Notes: generated by a model not told the origin, from the letters alone. Positions 32,524 to 46,975 are shown, counted from the stretch's first letter. The stretch: DNA of 64,000 bases from Streblospio benedicti (GCA_019095985.1 CM032664.1:28346871-28410870); one strand, 5' to 3'. Program-made: numbers and translations.

Positions 32524-32966
32524 AGGGATCGTTTACAAATTACGTCACCCGGCAGGGTGGGGTGGGGACTTACAGCGAAAGATGACAAAAGTTGACACGG
32601 GGGGGGGGGGGGGGGTGTCTAGCACCTGGGTGATGTCACCTTTTTGGAGAAAAAAAAGTTGTAGTTATTTAACAGTACTTGAGCTTACTTTCTGACATGT
32701 TAAGTGAGTTTTGATATATCTACTAGTTAAAATTACATTGCCATGTTTGCTTTATGTCCTAAATACATTCGTAAAATTATGTCTAAATTATGGACATACA
32801 TGTATACAGTTACATTTGTCAAATGTTCAAATGTAGATGTTGTCACTTACCATGTTGCTGGGGGGGATGGGTTGCTGCAAAGATGACGATAGGTGACATG
32901 GGGGGGGGGGGGGGGGGGAGAGGGGGGGTAAAAAGGCCAAAACGTGGTCATTTGTAAACGATCTCT
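32524..32966. mobile_element. TIR element, 443 bp, with two long G runs
   Basis: AGGGATCGTTTACAAAT at 32524-32540 and ATTTGTAAACGATCTCT at 32950-32966 are inverted, with one mismatch. The interior has two G homopolymers (near 32600 and 32900), each following an AGATGAC...TGACA.GGGG context, so the element is also internally repetitive. Confidence 0.6.
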
Positions 32967-33509
32967 AAGATGTATCACTTCCTGAACTCTTAACACTGGC
33001 ATATAGTTGATAATGATGTTAATGTTTTTGCTCAGCTTGTCAATTGTGTTAACCATCAGCTGGTTGTGTGGGCGTCCTCATAAAGTGCTAGAAGTGCATC
33101 TGAATGTAATGGTATGTCATGACAACTGGTAGGCTGAATGCGCCTCGGATTCTTAACTTCAGTTTCATTTTTTTTTCCGTTTCTGCAAGCATTGACCACC
33201 TCATATAGAGAGACCACCTCTTATAAGGCCATTGGTAAAAGTCCCACGTCACAATAAAGAGACATCTTAAACTCTCTATCTTAACGCCCCCCCCCCTAAC
33301 ATAACCCTTATGTGGTCTTAATAGATAGGTTATACTCTATTGTTTCAGGACTAATATTCTCTTCTCTTATTGCAATAAGGCACATGAAATACTTTCTACA
33401 CATCACCCTGTAGTGAATGTGCAAACTAATAGTACTCAAAATAATGACACTCGGCTGCCATGACAAGAAAAATCCCCTTCACCATTTTCTTTATGAGATA
33501 TATGGAGAA

Positions 33510-33692
33510 CAGTAGAATCTCTTTATTAAAAAGGGGGACTGAACTCAAGTGGTTTCAATAGAGAAGTGGTCTCATTGTGAAAGTTGATGATAGTCTATAT
33601 ACATCTATATGTATGATCGTTTGTTATGGTGATAAATGGACTTAATAGAGGTGTGGTCTCAATGAAAGTGGTCTTAATAGGTGGTTCTACAG
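33510..33692. mobile_element. Pogo/Tigger-like MITE, about 183 bp
   Basis: CAGTAGAATCTCTTTATTAA at the left and AATAGGTGGTTCTACAG at the right are imperfect inverted ends, with TA directly after the right end. The interior repeats GTGGT.TCAATAG-like phrases. Related fragments occur near 14750, 15663, 28905-29075, 38025-38110 and 44745-44870. Confidence 0.5.
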
Positions 33693-33964
33693 TACATAGG
33701 TGAAGTTCTTATGATGCCAGTGGATGGCAGTAGGCTAAAGCAAGGGGCACATTCGGCCTTGTGGAGCATTTAGCCGCAAAGCTTTTTCAGGTCGGCGTTT
33801 TCCTCTTGCAGTGACAATTACGGTATTACATGGTCTTTACGGTATTATATGGGCACATACAGCACGCACTCCGTGCATTATGAGTGTGTTGGCACTGGGC
33901 ATGGTTTTATTGAGGTGGCCTTGAGACCAACATGCATCGAATGTGCGCTGTATTTGCGTACAAC

Positions 33965-34310
33965 TTATGTTCTATGCACTGTGTGATTTCTAAAGTACAG
34001 CATTCGCATGTTCATGGTACAGGGAATGCACGGCGCCGGTACTGTATCTGTACCCACAACCTGTGGGTAAATACTTTGTGTGTACATGGCATTTAGCGCA
34101 AGGTCTCTACACTGACTCCTTACAGTCAGAACACTGCTGACATTGGTTGCAGAAGGAGTTTGGCATGCCAAACCTTTTCCTTGGCAAACCATATGGCCTT
34201 AAAAAACGCTGTTTGTCACACTTATCACTCATGGATCTTTGCGAACTCCATAAGTTTTTGGTCGTAGACTGGCAGGAGACTGATCTTGCGGCGTAATGTG
34301 CCCTACGCAT
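33965..34310 (-). other. Unexplained GC-richer segment with cysteine-rich open frames
   Basis: Two overlapping minus-strand frames (34107-34310 and 33965-34192) cover a block richer in G+C than its surroundings. One ends FCNQCQQCSDCKESV with closely spaced cysteines. I do not recognise the family. It may be a decayed exon or transposon piece, or chance. Confidence 0.25.
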
Positions 34311-34319
34311 AAGTTACAA

Positions 34320-37300
34320 AGAACCATCTTGGAAATTAAAAGATGGCACACATGCAAGACATTTATATTTACATGGTAAAGCCAGATAGATCAAAATAAC
34401 GAAAAAGTAAGCAGACTTTTTATATTAAATATAGGTCATTGCAGATCACCCCACTTTTTCTTATAAAAACATAAGTGTGAAACTATACAACTGTAAATTG
34501 TTTATCAACATTCATGTTCTATTATTGGACTTAGAATGTCCAAATTTGGTATACTGGGAGAACCATGTAGAGGTATTGCTAATGATATCTGTGATTTTAT
34601 TTTCAATTTTGTACCCCATTTTGGCTTGAATATTTACCATGATCACAATGTCCACAGCCTATCTCATATATATGTCTGAAATATTGATTGAACAAAAATG
34701 TCAATCACTTGAAGGCATGCGATTGTGTCCAATTGTAGGCACATTTTGGGCATAGTTTGGCTTTTTGTGACATGTGTTGCATGCAGTTGCTCTTACACTC
34801 CATACTTATTTATCAGTAAAATGCCATTGCAATCCAACACCAGAGAACCATGAGCCATTTTCAGTCTTATTTGCCCCAATCTTCTCAGTAACAGTATTCT
34901 TCAGTGTAAATTATGTGTAGGCAATGTACATGAAGTCTGCCTGTACCAGTACATGTACATGTACACTGTATGTCCCGGCAGGTAAAATCCACCCCAGTGC
35001 ACTGTTACACATACATGTATAAACAGAACTTTAGTCATGTGACCCTACCTTTGATATGTGGTAAAATTTGGCTAAAACAAGAAACTTTAAGCAAAGCCAG
35101 CCTGCTGTGCAGGTAAGATTTAGTGATGATTTGTACTTCAGCAATTGCAAACTTGCATAAACATAGATAGAACCAATTGAATAGGTAAAATATGAAGCCA
35201 GTCTTCTGGAAGAGTAAATCAAAATTTTTGTCTACAACTCCCCATCCCTTTACCACACCATTTACCCCCATCTTAAGTCCCAACTTAATCTGACACTAAT
35301 TAAGTGTACTTCTTCAATTGTTTGTAATTTGATATAAGTGAAACACATGCGTTATCTTCATTTGTGAAGTCCACTAGATTGAGTAAACTACACCTCTAAT
35401 GGGACTACTTGAGGCCAGTCTCCCAATGGTCTTAACAGAAAGGTTGTAAAGTACCCTTGGCATGGAAACTAATATCACTGTAGCTGGGAGAAAAGGTCAC
35501 CAATCGCAATAATGGGTCTTTTCGGATGTGAATCCGTCTTGTAACTATACCATGTAGACTAGAAAGCTGGCAATATGTGTATGTCATTACTTCCACTGCA
35601 TAATTTAACAGAGTAATGATTTCCGCCTATAGTTCTCAAAATCTTCACACCTCAATACATTACAACAAGGTTTCTAATGGAAGCACACCAAGATAATACA
35701 GTGTAACATGCACATGTATATGTATATTAAGACAACTCGGGGATTTAAACGTCAAATACTCAAGATAGAAAGATATAGTTTCTTATTATAATTTGTTCTT
35801 TGAGGTGTGGTTCGACCGTACATGTAACTTATTAAAGGTGCCCTTAATTGGAGGGGTTATATTATAATCAAAGTTAGAGGCGTGAAACTCTTACCATAGA
35901 ATAAAATAAATAAAGCAAATCCTGAGTCTACCAGATTTTTATGGAAGGCAAATACTAGGCACCCTTGCTTAAGAACGATAAGGACGAAAATTATTGCCTC
36001 AAGTCCGCACAAGAAGTACCCAAGTCCCACATCCAGACACTTTATCGTTTTATTGGACGTCTTGGATCCAGTGTAGATATGGCACCAGCGACATGTAACA
36101 AAGCATTTGTCTGTAATTTAACGGGTCAAGGGTGTGACACCTAAATAAGATTATCTTATTAATGTTATGTATTGGTGTGACTCTCGGTAGACTCACAGTA
36201 TTGCTATTATCATCAGTATGGTCACACATTGTTGAGTTCTGGTTACAATATTAATTGTAGAGTTAATTCTAAAATAGCTAGGCAATACATTTGTACCTTG
36301 GGTTATATACAGTAATTGCTGCGTCAAGAAAAGCTAAGAAGACATCTGGGGATTTATAGTTTTAACACACCACATCTAGGGACCTACTCCAGGAAGTTGT
36401 AAAAGATTGCTTACAAGCTGTGCTAAAATCACATGTAATAATCCTTTTTACATTGACAGTAGGATGTTAAGAAAAGAATTACAGGCTATTCATTGGCCGA
36501 AGAATGAGGCATCATTAACGATAATCAAAGCTATTTCACGTCTGCTTTTGTGGTCTGTTTGCTGTTCCTGTTGGGGGAAAAAAAAAGGGAAGAGTGACAT
36601 TTGCCCGGGTGTGTTTACACGTCTGTGGGGAATATATTGTCAACAAGAAGTGTTTTAATATTGTTGAGTTATCTTGTTGAGAATAGCTACATATTATTCC
36701 CCATAGGGAGGAAATGCCAGAGAAAGATGTAGTGGTGTGTGTTTGAATATCATGTACTGTGTATTTTTAAAGTAATATGTACAAGAATGTTTTGCAGAAA
36801 TAATTGTCAGTATTGGTTGAAAATGGTATAGAGAGGAATAGATGTAGATAGTTTATAAGTGTGTGGTATTGCTATTTCGATATTCTATCATCCCCATCCC
36901 CCCCCTCCCCCCCACACACACACTCATCATACAAATAAAGCAAAACGTACTCAAATCCTCCAGAATCCAAGATAATGACGAGGGTGTCTTGTATTGTAAA
37001 TAACCAAACAACTTAACAAAACATGACTTCCCCCCATCAAATGATTTACAATTATCAAATTATGACCCTTAAAAGGAAAGTGGGATTCTATCGACAGACG
37101 TAAATGAAATGAAAATGAAAATATAAAAAATCCACATATGTAGAACTTACTGTTAATGCACTTTTGTTGAGTGCCATGCTGTTTCCTAATGTGATAGAGA
37201 AAAAATTATTACCACATTTTCCATACATGCTTACTCCATGTACATAATGTTGATAGCAGAAAGTTCCATGCAACAACACAAAAAATGTGAATTTCCTGGC

Positions 37301-38930
37301 CATAGAAATATGGCATTTAATCCTTGTACTCTGTCTATAGCAAATTCTGGTGTCATGTCATACATTTTGGAAAGCTTGTAGGGAGGCAGGGGAAATCAAA
37401 TGTGCATGTACACAAATTTTTACCAGGCTTTTAAAAGGTTTTTGGTCTTGAAAGACGTATTAAAAATATCCTACTACGCAAGCACGTTTTACACATAAAC
37501 CTTTTGCGTCTGAATCAGTAAAAGATATCAAGTTCTACAGAAAGCACTTATAAGATTTTTTCAACTGGATAGATAGTGTCATATCTGTTAATCTCAGAAT
37601 TAACCCACAAAATGATTATAGATCCGGATACATGATATATCATCAAATTCACATCTGAAGTCATAATCAATCAAGTAAATTTGAAAATCACGTGAGTCAA
37701 CATATCTGTACCAGCTTTGTTGAAAAGTGTCTTGGGAATAGCAAGTTTGGCTTCTGGTTTTGGATATTTTAGTCACGTTGTGGGTTGCTGTATTTCTTGG
37801 TTCTTCCATATCTCATTCAAATAGCTTTGTGTAAGCAAAGAAAGTTACAATTCCCCAGATTGTGTATATTTTGCACTACATGTACATGTAGCCAACGACG
37901 TGTTACAATTTTGCCATTATTTAGATTCTCAATTCACCAGCTTTTATTTTGATACAGTAGATCTTGTAGTTAGGACAATGTCTAAGAGACAAATTCTAAA
38001 ATAAGACAATTTCTAGCAGTCATAAGCCTTTAAAAAGAAACCGCTGTGAACTTCCAAAAAGAAACCACCTCTGGTCAGCGCTGCTGTGGTTTGAACAGAC
38101 AGGTTCTACTGTATTTTCTTTTCTACAAATGTATCTAGCAATCTCATATTTTATGTGTCCTAAATATTGTCTACATTTGTCACCATAATTATTATGAAAT
38201 TGACAAATTGATACCATTGCAAACAAGAAACCAAACTACCCACAAGAGGGGTAAACAAATCAATTACAGGACTGTAAAACTCTGTCAACAAGTCTAAAGA
38301 GGACACACATAAAATAGGCATCAAACGTGGCTATATGGATGACAAGTTTATAACAAGATTAAAAGCCACTAAACCAATGATGCCAGGGAAACCTACGAGG
38401 TTCTTTAACTCTCTTCTTTCAATGATACAAGGTGGTACATTTTCCAAGCTAATTTTGCTACCTATGGCTCTATTCTTTAGGATGCTATTGCTGACTTCTG
38501 CTCATGACTTGTATCGCTACCTAGATGGTCCTAGGGGCTTACATAATGCTGTTTTTAAACTTCTTGAATCTGAAGTCAAGGGATGGTTTGTAGCATTACT
38601 AGATTCATGATCAGAAGTCAGCAACCTGCTTCAAAAAGAAAAAGTTATAAGAAATAGGTGAAAAATTTATCACCATGTTAGTAATACTGGGCAACATCCA
38701 AGAAGCAAAATTTCGTCTTTGTGGTATTTAACTAGAGTAAGGTTCGGATTGATTGCTTAACTTTGAGTGTCACTGAATGCTGCTTCAGTATATTGGGATG
38801 ATAATGTTGCCTTTGCTTAAAATTCAACACTTCCAGGGTGATAATCACTTCATCAATCAACAGCTTTAGTTGCTATGGAAATGCGTATTATTAAGTTAGT
38901 CTCAGTCAATTATCAACTGTGAGGACAATG
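34320..38930. other. No gene seen
   Basis: AT-rich DNA. It holds a C-rich/CA-rich low-complexity patch near 36895-36930 and a MITE fragment near 38025-38110 (CAGGTTCTACTGTA). A 35-nt segment at 37149-37183 (minus) has acceptor- and donor-like borders but no supporting homology. Confidence 0.65.
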
Positions 38931-39175
38931 CAATTCTACCCTCACTGTTATGGCAAGCAAGCTCCTACCACTGTATTGACATAGCTGAAACATTATAAAC
39001 TGCTTGCGATGATGGTATCATTCTGGTCTCACAACCTTGGGGTCAAGAGTTCGAGTCCCGTCAGGGCCACTTGATATAGTCAAATGGAAGCTACTCGGAT
39101 TGTCTTCAGCTATGTCAATACAGTGGTAAGACGGTGGTAAGAGCTTGCTTGCCAAAACAGTGAGAGTAGAATTGA
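38931..39175. mobile_element. Long-TIR element with tRNA-like core, copy 2
   Basis: Inverted arms of about 58-70 bp (left 38931-38989, right 39104-39175) carry GGCAAGCAAGCTCCTACCAC and TATTGACATAGCTGAA. The core (about 39025-39070) has GAGTTCGAGTCCC on the plus strand, a B-box-like match. Confidence 0.65.
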
Positions 39176-39179
39176 ATTC

Positions 39180-42100
39180 ACAAGCAAACTTGGGAAAAAT
39201 GTATACAGTTCTTCATGCAATTCAAGTTCTTGTTTAGCAAAAAGTCATGTTCATTGTGTTTTGGAATGGTTGCAAGCTTGTGCAAAATCCATGCATTATG
39301 TACTGTGTCACATCTTTTCCAAAATTTTGGAACTGTTGGTCTATACAATTACAATACACCTGCAGTGTACACAAAATCGATTCGTTCCTCCCATAAAATG
39401 CACAAATCATTCCAGGCAAAGTGTCAACTCTTTCTGGTCAATAAGCATTCCCCTTTATCTCTGCCAGAAGACATCACACTCATCCTACAATTTGTCGTCT
39501 GCTAATGACATGCCCCAAACTCTTTAGTCCCTACATAGGGTCCCCCAATACCATGGGCTGGCACTATACAATCGTTGGTCGCTATGGTTTCACCCCGCAT
39601 GCAAGCATGCCAGCAATACTGTACCCTTTTCAAATACACTTGAGAAAGACCTTGTGTCTGTTATTTAATCATTGTGTCCATTATAATATCTAGAATAAAT
39701 AGACTTTTTATCTATATTACTGTATACATAGACATCGTCAGTCTATGAAAATATCTTTTAAACTGTTCATATATATTCAGTGTTACAATATCTACTCCTT
39801 TAGAGGATAGACCTCATGATCATACGAGTTCCTCTTGCTATTGATACAAATGCTACATTTTGATTGGGTGGCTTACAATGCAGGAAGAGGTGCATGTGCC
39901 ATATTTCAGACACACCAGAGTTGGCTGATAAGTCGTATGGATTGGAGATAAGAATGTTTCTCATCTAGTGGGAATCGATGGTACCACTTGTTTGCTTGCA
40001 ACTTTTGTGAGCAGAAACCATGCTCATGACAGTAAAAGTGTATGTAAAAGCACTCTGCTAACAGCAATGGTTGAAACTCAGATAACTCGAGTCAAGTTGG
40101 CATACGTACCATTACCAACATATGTCATGACCTTGAAAACATGACAATAGAACACCAGCCTTGTTAATTTCAGGCCATTTCATGTTTTGTTGTTGTTTTT
40201 TTTGTTTTTGTTTTTTCATTTGGATAAAAGAAAACTGCATTTTAAAATTAGGTACATTGTACATGTACCTGATATTTCAAAAGGACTGTGAGCGATGAAT
40301 TTTCTCTCACACACAAGGTGACTAGAAAGGTGACAAATGTCCAGTGCGTTCTTTTATGTATGAATGAAAAAGTTAACCTCCACATTGTTACATAAGTTGG
40401 TAAACATGCAATAGACACAATAGAGGATATAAAAACTGCATATCATTATACTCAACAAATGCAAACAAAAAGTTCAAATTTACATATCACAAAGCAATAC
40501 TCTTCTGTCACTGTTCTTAACATTTGCAAAATGATCAAGCCTGAGTCCAGTATAATTTGATTACTGAGAGTTCAATGTTCATGGACAACCACTTTTCAAA
40601 TGTTGGTACCCACAAATGAGTGATTTCATCATGCTCAGTGGGGTGAAAATGAATTAGCCTGATTTGGGCTTGCAAGCATAAACACCATTCGACAGTGACA
40701 TAATTGCAAGTCACAATAGAAAGCATCACGATTGTTGGAGCATTGGGGTGGAGAGCCTAAAATCGAGCCACGTTTCGTGCTTTGGCAGCCTCAACTGAGT
40801 GACCTCATGTTCAGCAGAGCGTGGCTCCATGAACTTGTCCATACACTACAACTGTATTGTAAAGTGATAATCGAATATAATTTCACTATTGAAATATTAA
40901 TCTTCACGGACACATTTGTTCAAACATTTACCGCCTCACTTTAGTGATCTTATTTTAAGAAATACGTGTAAAATAATTAACTTCAGCCGTGAGATGCAGT
41001 AATCTATTCATTAAGATTTGGAACTGAGAAAAATTTTGTTTTTAAAAGAAATATCACAGGCATACCATTGTTAGGGTGCACAGGGGGTGCCCCACCCATC
41101 CCATTTTCACCCCCAAATTTCATTTTCATGGCTTTTTAAGCATCTCTATAAGCTATTGACCATACAAAACCCACGACTGCGCCCCCCCCTTTTCGAAAAA
41201 CCTGGATCTGCCTGTGATTATAGGGGTGTTTTATGTATTAATAGGAGGATCTACCATACCTGCAAGTCACTAAAGAACGCAACGCAACTAACTGTACTAA
41301 CAAGGCTTGTAATATGAGAAGGCGACTATAATTTGAGTGGTAATACCTCAAAGGACACCCACTTTTCACATGGGACTTCACAGGGGCTTCCGTGATTGTG
41401 ATCATTAACTCAAGTACCATGAGGGACACGGTTACTTACTCGAAAACTCTTAATATACCAAGCTGAGTAATTGTGTTAGGCTGATGGAATTGTTGAGTGG
41501 ACAACTGAAGTTTGCACAAGAATTGCTATAGTTAGCAGCTTTCGTTGCATTGTTAGCAGGATAGGCATACAATTTTTAAGTTTATCTGCAGAATTATAGT
41601 TGCGTTTTAAGTTGAGTGTGATGGTTTTATTTTATTTTCATTTCTGCATGTCCTTTACTTTTTCTCTCACACATACTTAGTGTTTTCTATAGAAGGGTTG
41701 TTGTTGCGAAGGAATGTTTTTGGAGAGAGCCCAGTTTTGCTTTGAAAAACAATGATTTGAAATGACTCTACAAGCAATCTGTAACAATAATTGGATGAAT
41801 TTTATCTAAAACATCTGGACAGTGTGAATAATGGTCCAAGACACAATAATGCCGTTACAATGACAACAAAACCTTTTGTACACACCCACTATGACCTAAT
41901 CAAATATCTATTGCCAGTGAAAGGTTGTAAGCCTTGAACCCCTTTACTTCATCAAAAGAAACAACTTGGCTTTTATTAATCTGCTGAGGACAAGGGAGGA
42001 CGTTGTCGTTATTCTCTAAGTGGATTATAGACGTTATCAGGCTATGGGTTGTAGGCCCAAATTTAGGAAATCGTTCGTTTTGAGTATCAGGGCAATTTAT

Positions 42101-45100
42101 AGTGATTTAGAATTTTGTCTCACTCTACAAGATAAATACTCATCCATACATATTTGAGATAACAAAGCAAACCATCTGGTTTAGTTCTCAACAAAACTAA
42201 GAAATTTAAAACAAAACAAAAAACAATACTTGTAAATCTAGACATGAAAACAGCCATAATTAACTCAATTTTCAAATTTACAAAACACAAGTGTTCAGAG
42301 ATACCAAACACAAGCAAAAATGCACTTAGAAGCAATAAACCGTCACAATTCATGTGCTATGTACGCGCCATTCGCAAGAAAATTTAGTTAAAGGTGACAG
42401 TGATGCAAATTAATGCCCATTGGCATTCGGAGTCTTTGGAAAGCCAAGATTTGCTCAATTGTGTTGCTTGAAAAGGAGGTGAAAAGATAGTGTCATTGAC
42501 CATGGAACATACCAGCTGCTTTCGACACCTGGATTAATTATTTACCAGACAGAAATGGCTATGGAATACATGGCGCGGATCTCTTTGATTGAATAGTGAT
42601 GTGTCAATGGTAGTGTAAGATTAGGGATGCTATTCTTTGTGTAAGTTTGTATAGATAAGATCATGGTCATAAAATATTTATATTATTTGTTTATAGCTAT
42701 TATATGTGCTATTTTAATTTGTGCTTATGCTACCCTTTGATACAATACAATTCATATACAATACAATTCATATATGCAATCAAAATACTGGTTTGTTGAA
42801 ACATATTGCATGCCTAATATTTAATAAGGTCCATGTTGACATAGGCTAAATTTACTCTATCCTAAAATTGGGAATGTTAAAATCACTTTAAATGCTCACT
42901 GAATGTATTCTAGTATTCTATGTTATGTTCTTCAAATCATACAAGCATATGGATAACAGAAATGTATTAATCGAAGGTCTAAATTTCATTTACCGAATCT
43001 CAGCAGATAATCAAGTATTAATAAGGCTTCTAAGAATAAAACAACTTGCATATAAAGAATGAGATCATTTATTTATTTGCTCGTAATGTCTATGGATCAT
43101 TCCACAATGCACTCAATAATGATTCATGTAAAAGGTTTGTATTTAGTGTTATTATATACCATACTAGTGGATTTAGTGTGTTTTATTTATGTTCAAACAT
43201 GGTATATTCTAACCAGTGTGCATGTGCAGACAACCATTTTCAGGTAATGGAACTTAACCTTATTTAGTACATGTACTTCAAGAGTCCTGAGTTAAACTTA
43301 CAAAAGTCCTAAAGAATAACGAGGTTTATTATTAATTCATGAAGAGGAAATGGGAATTGTCCTTTAACATTCGTAATTATACTCCAAGTTGCGCTTTGCA
43401 TGTTTGTATCTAATATATTTAGCCTGGTTTATCTACCAGTAGTTTATACATGTACCATCCTCTCGTATTATGATATGCACAGATACATATACATGTACAC
43501 GCATGAAAGCTACAATGATCTCAAGTTGTCTCTTTTTCAAGAAGTGAGTTTAATGTTTCTATTTTTAGTGAGCTTTTTAGATTTTTTAGTTATGTGCCGT
43601 TTACAATAAACATGTAATTGATAAAACTATCCTGGGCACATGCATGCGAAAGAAGCTTAATGAAACAGGATTTTTTAAACCACCACCTTAGTTCTCCCAA
43701 GCAGTGAGCATAGTAGTACAAAACAATCGAATGTCTGTTCAAATTAATAAAACACAAGTGAAAGAACACCAGATGATTTATTTAAGTACACAAGGTGTTA
43801 CACAAACACTCACTCGTGTGTGCAACTGTAACGTTCTGATTGAAACAGAGGTCTCACTTGTGGGTAGCCTCCTTAACCAGTAATCATTTGTACGCAAATC
43901 ATTGGGTTATGCACAAAAAAGTATTAATTTATTTATAACTATTGAGGCCTCTGTAATGTGCATCCACACAATTTTCCCTCTTAGATTTATAGCTTCAGCC
44001 TCCTGAATAGCCAACTGTCTTATCTTCACCAGATGGAAGCGAACAATGCAAGCAGAAGGTACTTAATGCATCTGGAGGCACTTTCTGTTAACTACTGGGT
44101 ATAAGAACTATTGTTATGTGTTTCTGGCGCAAATGTGATCGTAAGCAAGGGGATAATTCACAACAATGCAACGTGTGGGTCCCTGGCTCTTGGTTATATT
44201 ATCTGGGATGCAGAAATAATGCTCCCAGGTTTTACATTGCCATTTAACTGTACATGTGAATGCAGTGTTGTCACAATTTCGTTTTAGTGCACAAATGGAA
44301 TTACAAGACCTGACAATAAATAAGATTTATTGGGAGACTCATACAGATTCACTAACTTAATGGTATGTTAAATTTTTTGCTTACTAAGAATCCTGCTTAT
44401 GATGATTAATGGCCTGTGATTATTTAATTGAATGCTTACCTGTATGTCCCATTGGGAGTTTTAAATGCTAAATTCACTTATGCCTATTTCATGTAAATGT
44501 ACTTATTTACAGTTGCAATTAACAGGTTGTCATACTCTTAGCAACTTTAAAATTACACAAGGTCATTGGCATCCCTGTCACAATATATCTTTCCCAACTT
44601 CCTTGTTACGATGTGCACGACTTGAATACACACATTTATTGTCATGAGTTTGTGACCTTACCCACCAGGGTATAAGTACATTAAGCAGTCACGCAAAGAT
44701 GTACAATTATAGGAAATATACGTTTAGGCTACAAAAAAACTCATCTAATAAGACCACCTGCTGGCTGGCGTCAAATGACGCTTGGAGTTACTAAAGTCAG
44801 TCTATGGAGGTTTGAGTCGACATTACAGAGATGGTCGGTGTATAGAAGTGAGCTTAATTGTGAGGTTCTACAAATGTTTGTTGATTTATGCTTTTTGTAC
44901 ATGCTACCATCACTTCTGCTGACTTATTAAGCAAGCATTACACAGTAATTCTACGCACGATTTTCTCTGGTAATATGTTTGCACAGTACGCAATTTGTTA
45001 TCCTTTATTAATCCCCATATATGGCTAGTTTATTTTGCCAATAAACAATAACACATTTATTATATTTACATAGACTGGAGAGAAGCACTTAGCAACCTAT

Positions 45101-46640
45101 AATTAGGCGAAATGCAAAGAAAAAAGATTAATCTGATATTTATCCGGTTACACTACTCTCGTGTTTTTGGCTTTATAGAATAATACTAAATTAATTATTG
45201 ATAAGTGCAAATGTTGATTTATTGAGTTATCATTTTTTCTGCTTACATATAGGACAGTCATGAAGAAATAAAAGTTTGTTGTTCGTGTTACTTTATTTTG
45301 TAAATGACCTTCCTAAAAGTATAACTGTTCATGCTTTAAAGGGCGAATTTCTATTAGGTCTCAAACATAGATACATGTATCCTTTCAAATTATCATGAAC
45401 AGCTACATTTTTTGCATGTTACAAGTCTCACTAGGTGAGCAAACTCAAGAGGATTAGATGTCATGTTTTCCTGGCCCCTTGCAGATACTGTACCAGATGT
45501 TGTGCACTGGTTAATTAAAAATATATAATCATATTGAATGTTAAATCAGTCTTAGAAAGACATGGAGGAATTCACTCAATAGTAGAGGTCTGAGTAGACA
45601 TACATGTATTTCCAGTAGCATTTTATGCAATATTTAAGTGTCTTATCTACTCACAGTTACATATTTGAAAAAAAATCCATACTATTCTCCTACTTAATCC
45701 CGTAGAGTACTTTGGTATTCAGTGTCCAGTATCTTTTAATCACATGCCATTTATCTTGATCAAGTGCAACCATTTATATTGAGCATCCAAGTTGATGACA
45801 ATTTGGCATCCTAGCTGTCTTACCAAAGCATACCCCTTGAGGGAAGGAAGCTACCATTCATCATATGCATCTAAATACATGTTCTTCAAAATGTGCAAAC
45901 TGACTTGAGCAATTAATGAAAATTCATGCCTTCCATGTGCAATAGCTATCAAAATGATCATAAAATATTTGATAATGAAATAAGCTATTTGAGCTATTTG
46001 TATTACGGTTCAATAGAATATGTATAGATTACATGTAGATACACAATTATAGATATTTAAGTGGTGAATACAGTGAGTGACCATCCTTGGTGAAAGCGTG
46101 AAATCTTTGAACATGATGCTATCATCTACCAAACCACAGTTGCAGAGTATAATTATAGTACCTTTAAATGTCAAATACATGAACATTACAGATTCATACA
46201 TGTATATCTTGACATACGTAGACCACCACAGTTAACTTTATCATGACTTTTGGTACAAACTCGCGTAAGGTGTTTGCAATCAATTTATGATAAACTTGTG
46301 CTACGTGTACATATTTTATTCAACTTGCCACCCTATGGTTTTTACCTTCAGTTATGTACCGACATGTTATTTAAAATACTTTTGATAATTATTCTCTATT
46401 CTAATGTAAATAATCTTTTCAGAAACTACTTTGGATTACATATATATTGGAAAATATGCTATAGCATAATTATAATTAGTAATAGGCGAATCCACTGTTA
46501 ATTGTTGTTTCAATATCAAATCATATGACTGTAGATGTATCAAAAACATGTAGCTTATTTGAAAAAAAACACCCAAAACAGCTCAAACCCCAGTTAGATA
46601 CAGTAAGGTAAGGAATTTACAACAATTTACATTATGGTGG
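39180..46640. other. No gene seen
   Basis: AT-rich, with the MITE at 41059-41212 and a degraded pogo-type element at 44745-44870. No exon of the receptor or of another family is recognisable on either strand. Confidence 0.65.
41059..41212. mobile_element. MITE with GGCAGATCCAG ends, copy 2
   Basis: Ends in AAACCTGGATCTGCC and shares ACCCA, GCGCCCCCCCCTTTT-like and CATTTTCAT segments with the copy at 31743. The left end is decayed (GGCATACCA). Confidence 0.5.
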
Positions 46641-46975
46641 GAGATGATTGTGATGAGATATTGTGCCAATAATAATGGATTCAAAACACCTTCACTTATA
46701 GATAATTACTGACCATAGTACTGGTCGATATTCTGTCAGACCTTGAGAGTCTAAGCTGTTTCCCAATTGGTTTCTCATGAATTTAATCTCATGCAGTTTA
46801 AACAAAGCTGATTATATATAAGTTTATATAATAGATATTTGACCAGTAGAAATAATATATCTCAAAGTACTTTCACAGACAGATGCAAAAATTACATTTC
46901 AAACATCTGTACAGGTCTGGGATAATACAGTGTGTCAAGTAGCAATGGATACAATACAATGCGGCATACAATGAC
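46641..46975 (+). repeat. 335-bp direct repeat, copy 1
   Basis: From GAGATGATTGTGATGAG to GCGGCATACAATGAC. It matches 49703-50037 over the same length with about 7 mismatches by eye (about 98%). Family unknown. The boundaries are sharp, because flanks differ at once on both sides. Confidence 0.85.

Noticed and set aside
37149-37183. 35-nt minus-strand segment with good acceptor and donor
   Set aside because: Its peptide does not match the receptor and its length does not give the needed phase with certainty.
42120-42353. Possible signal-peptide exon of the receptor (MNCDGLLLLSAFLLVFG)
   Set aside because: The hydrophobic start is suggestive, but no ligand-binding-domain sequence follows and no supported donor was found.
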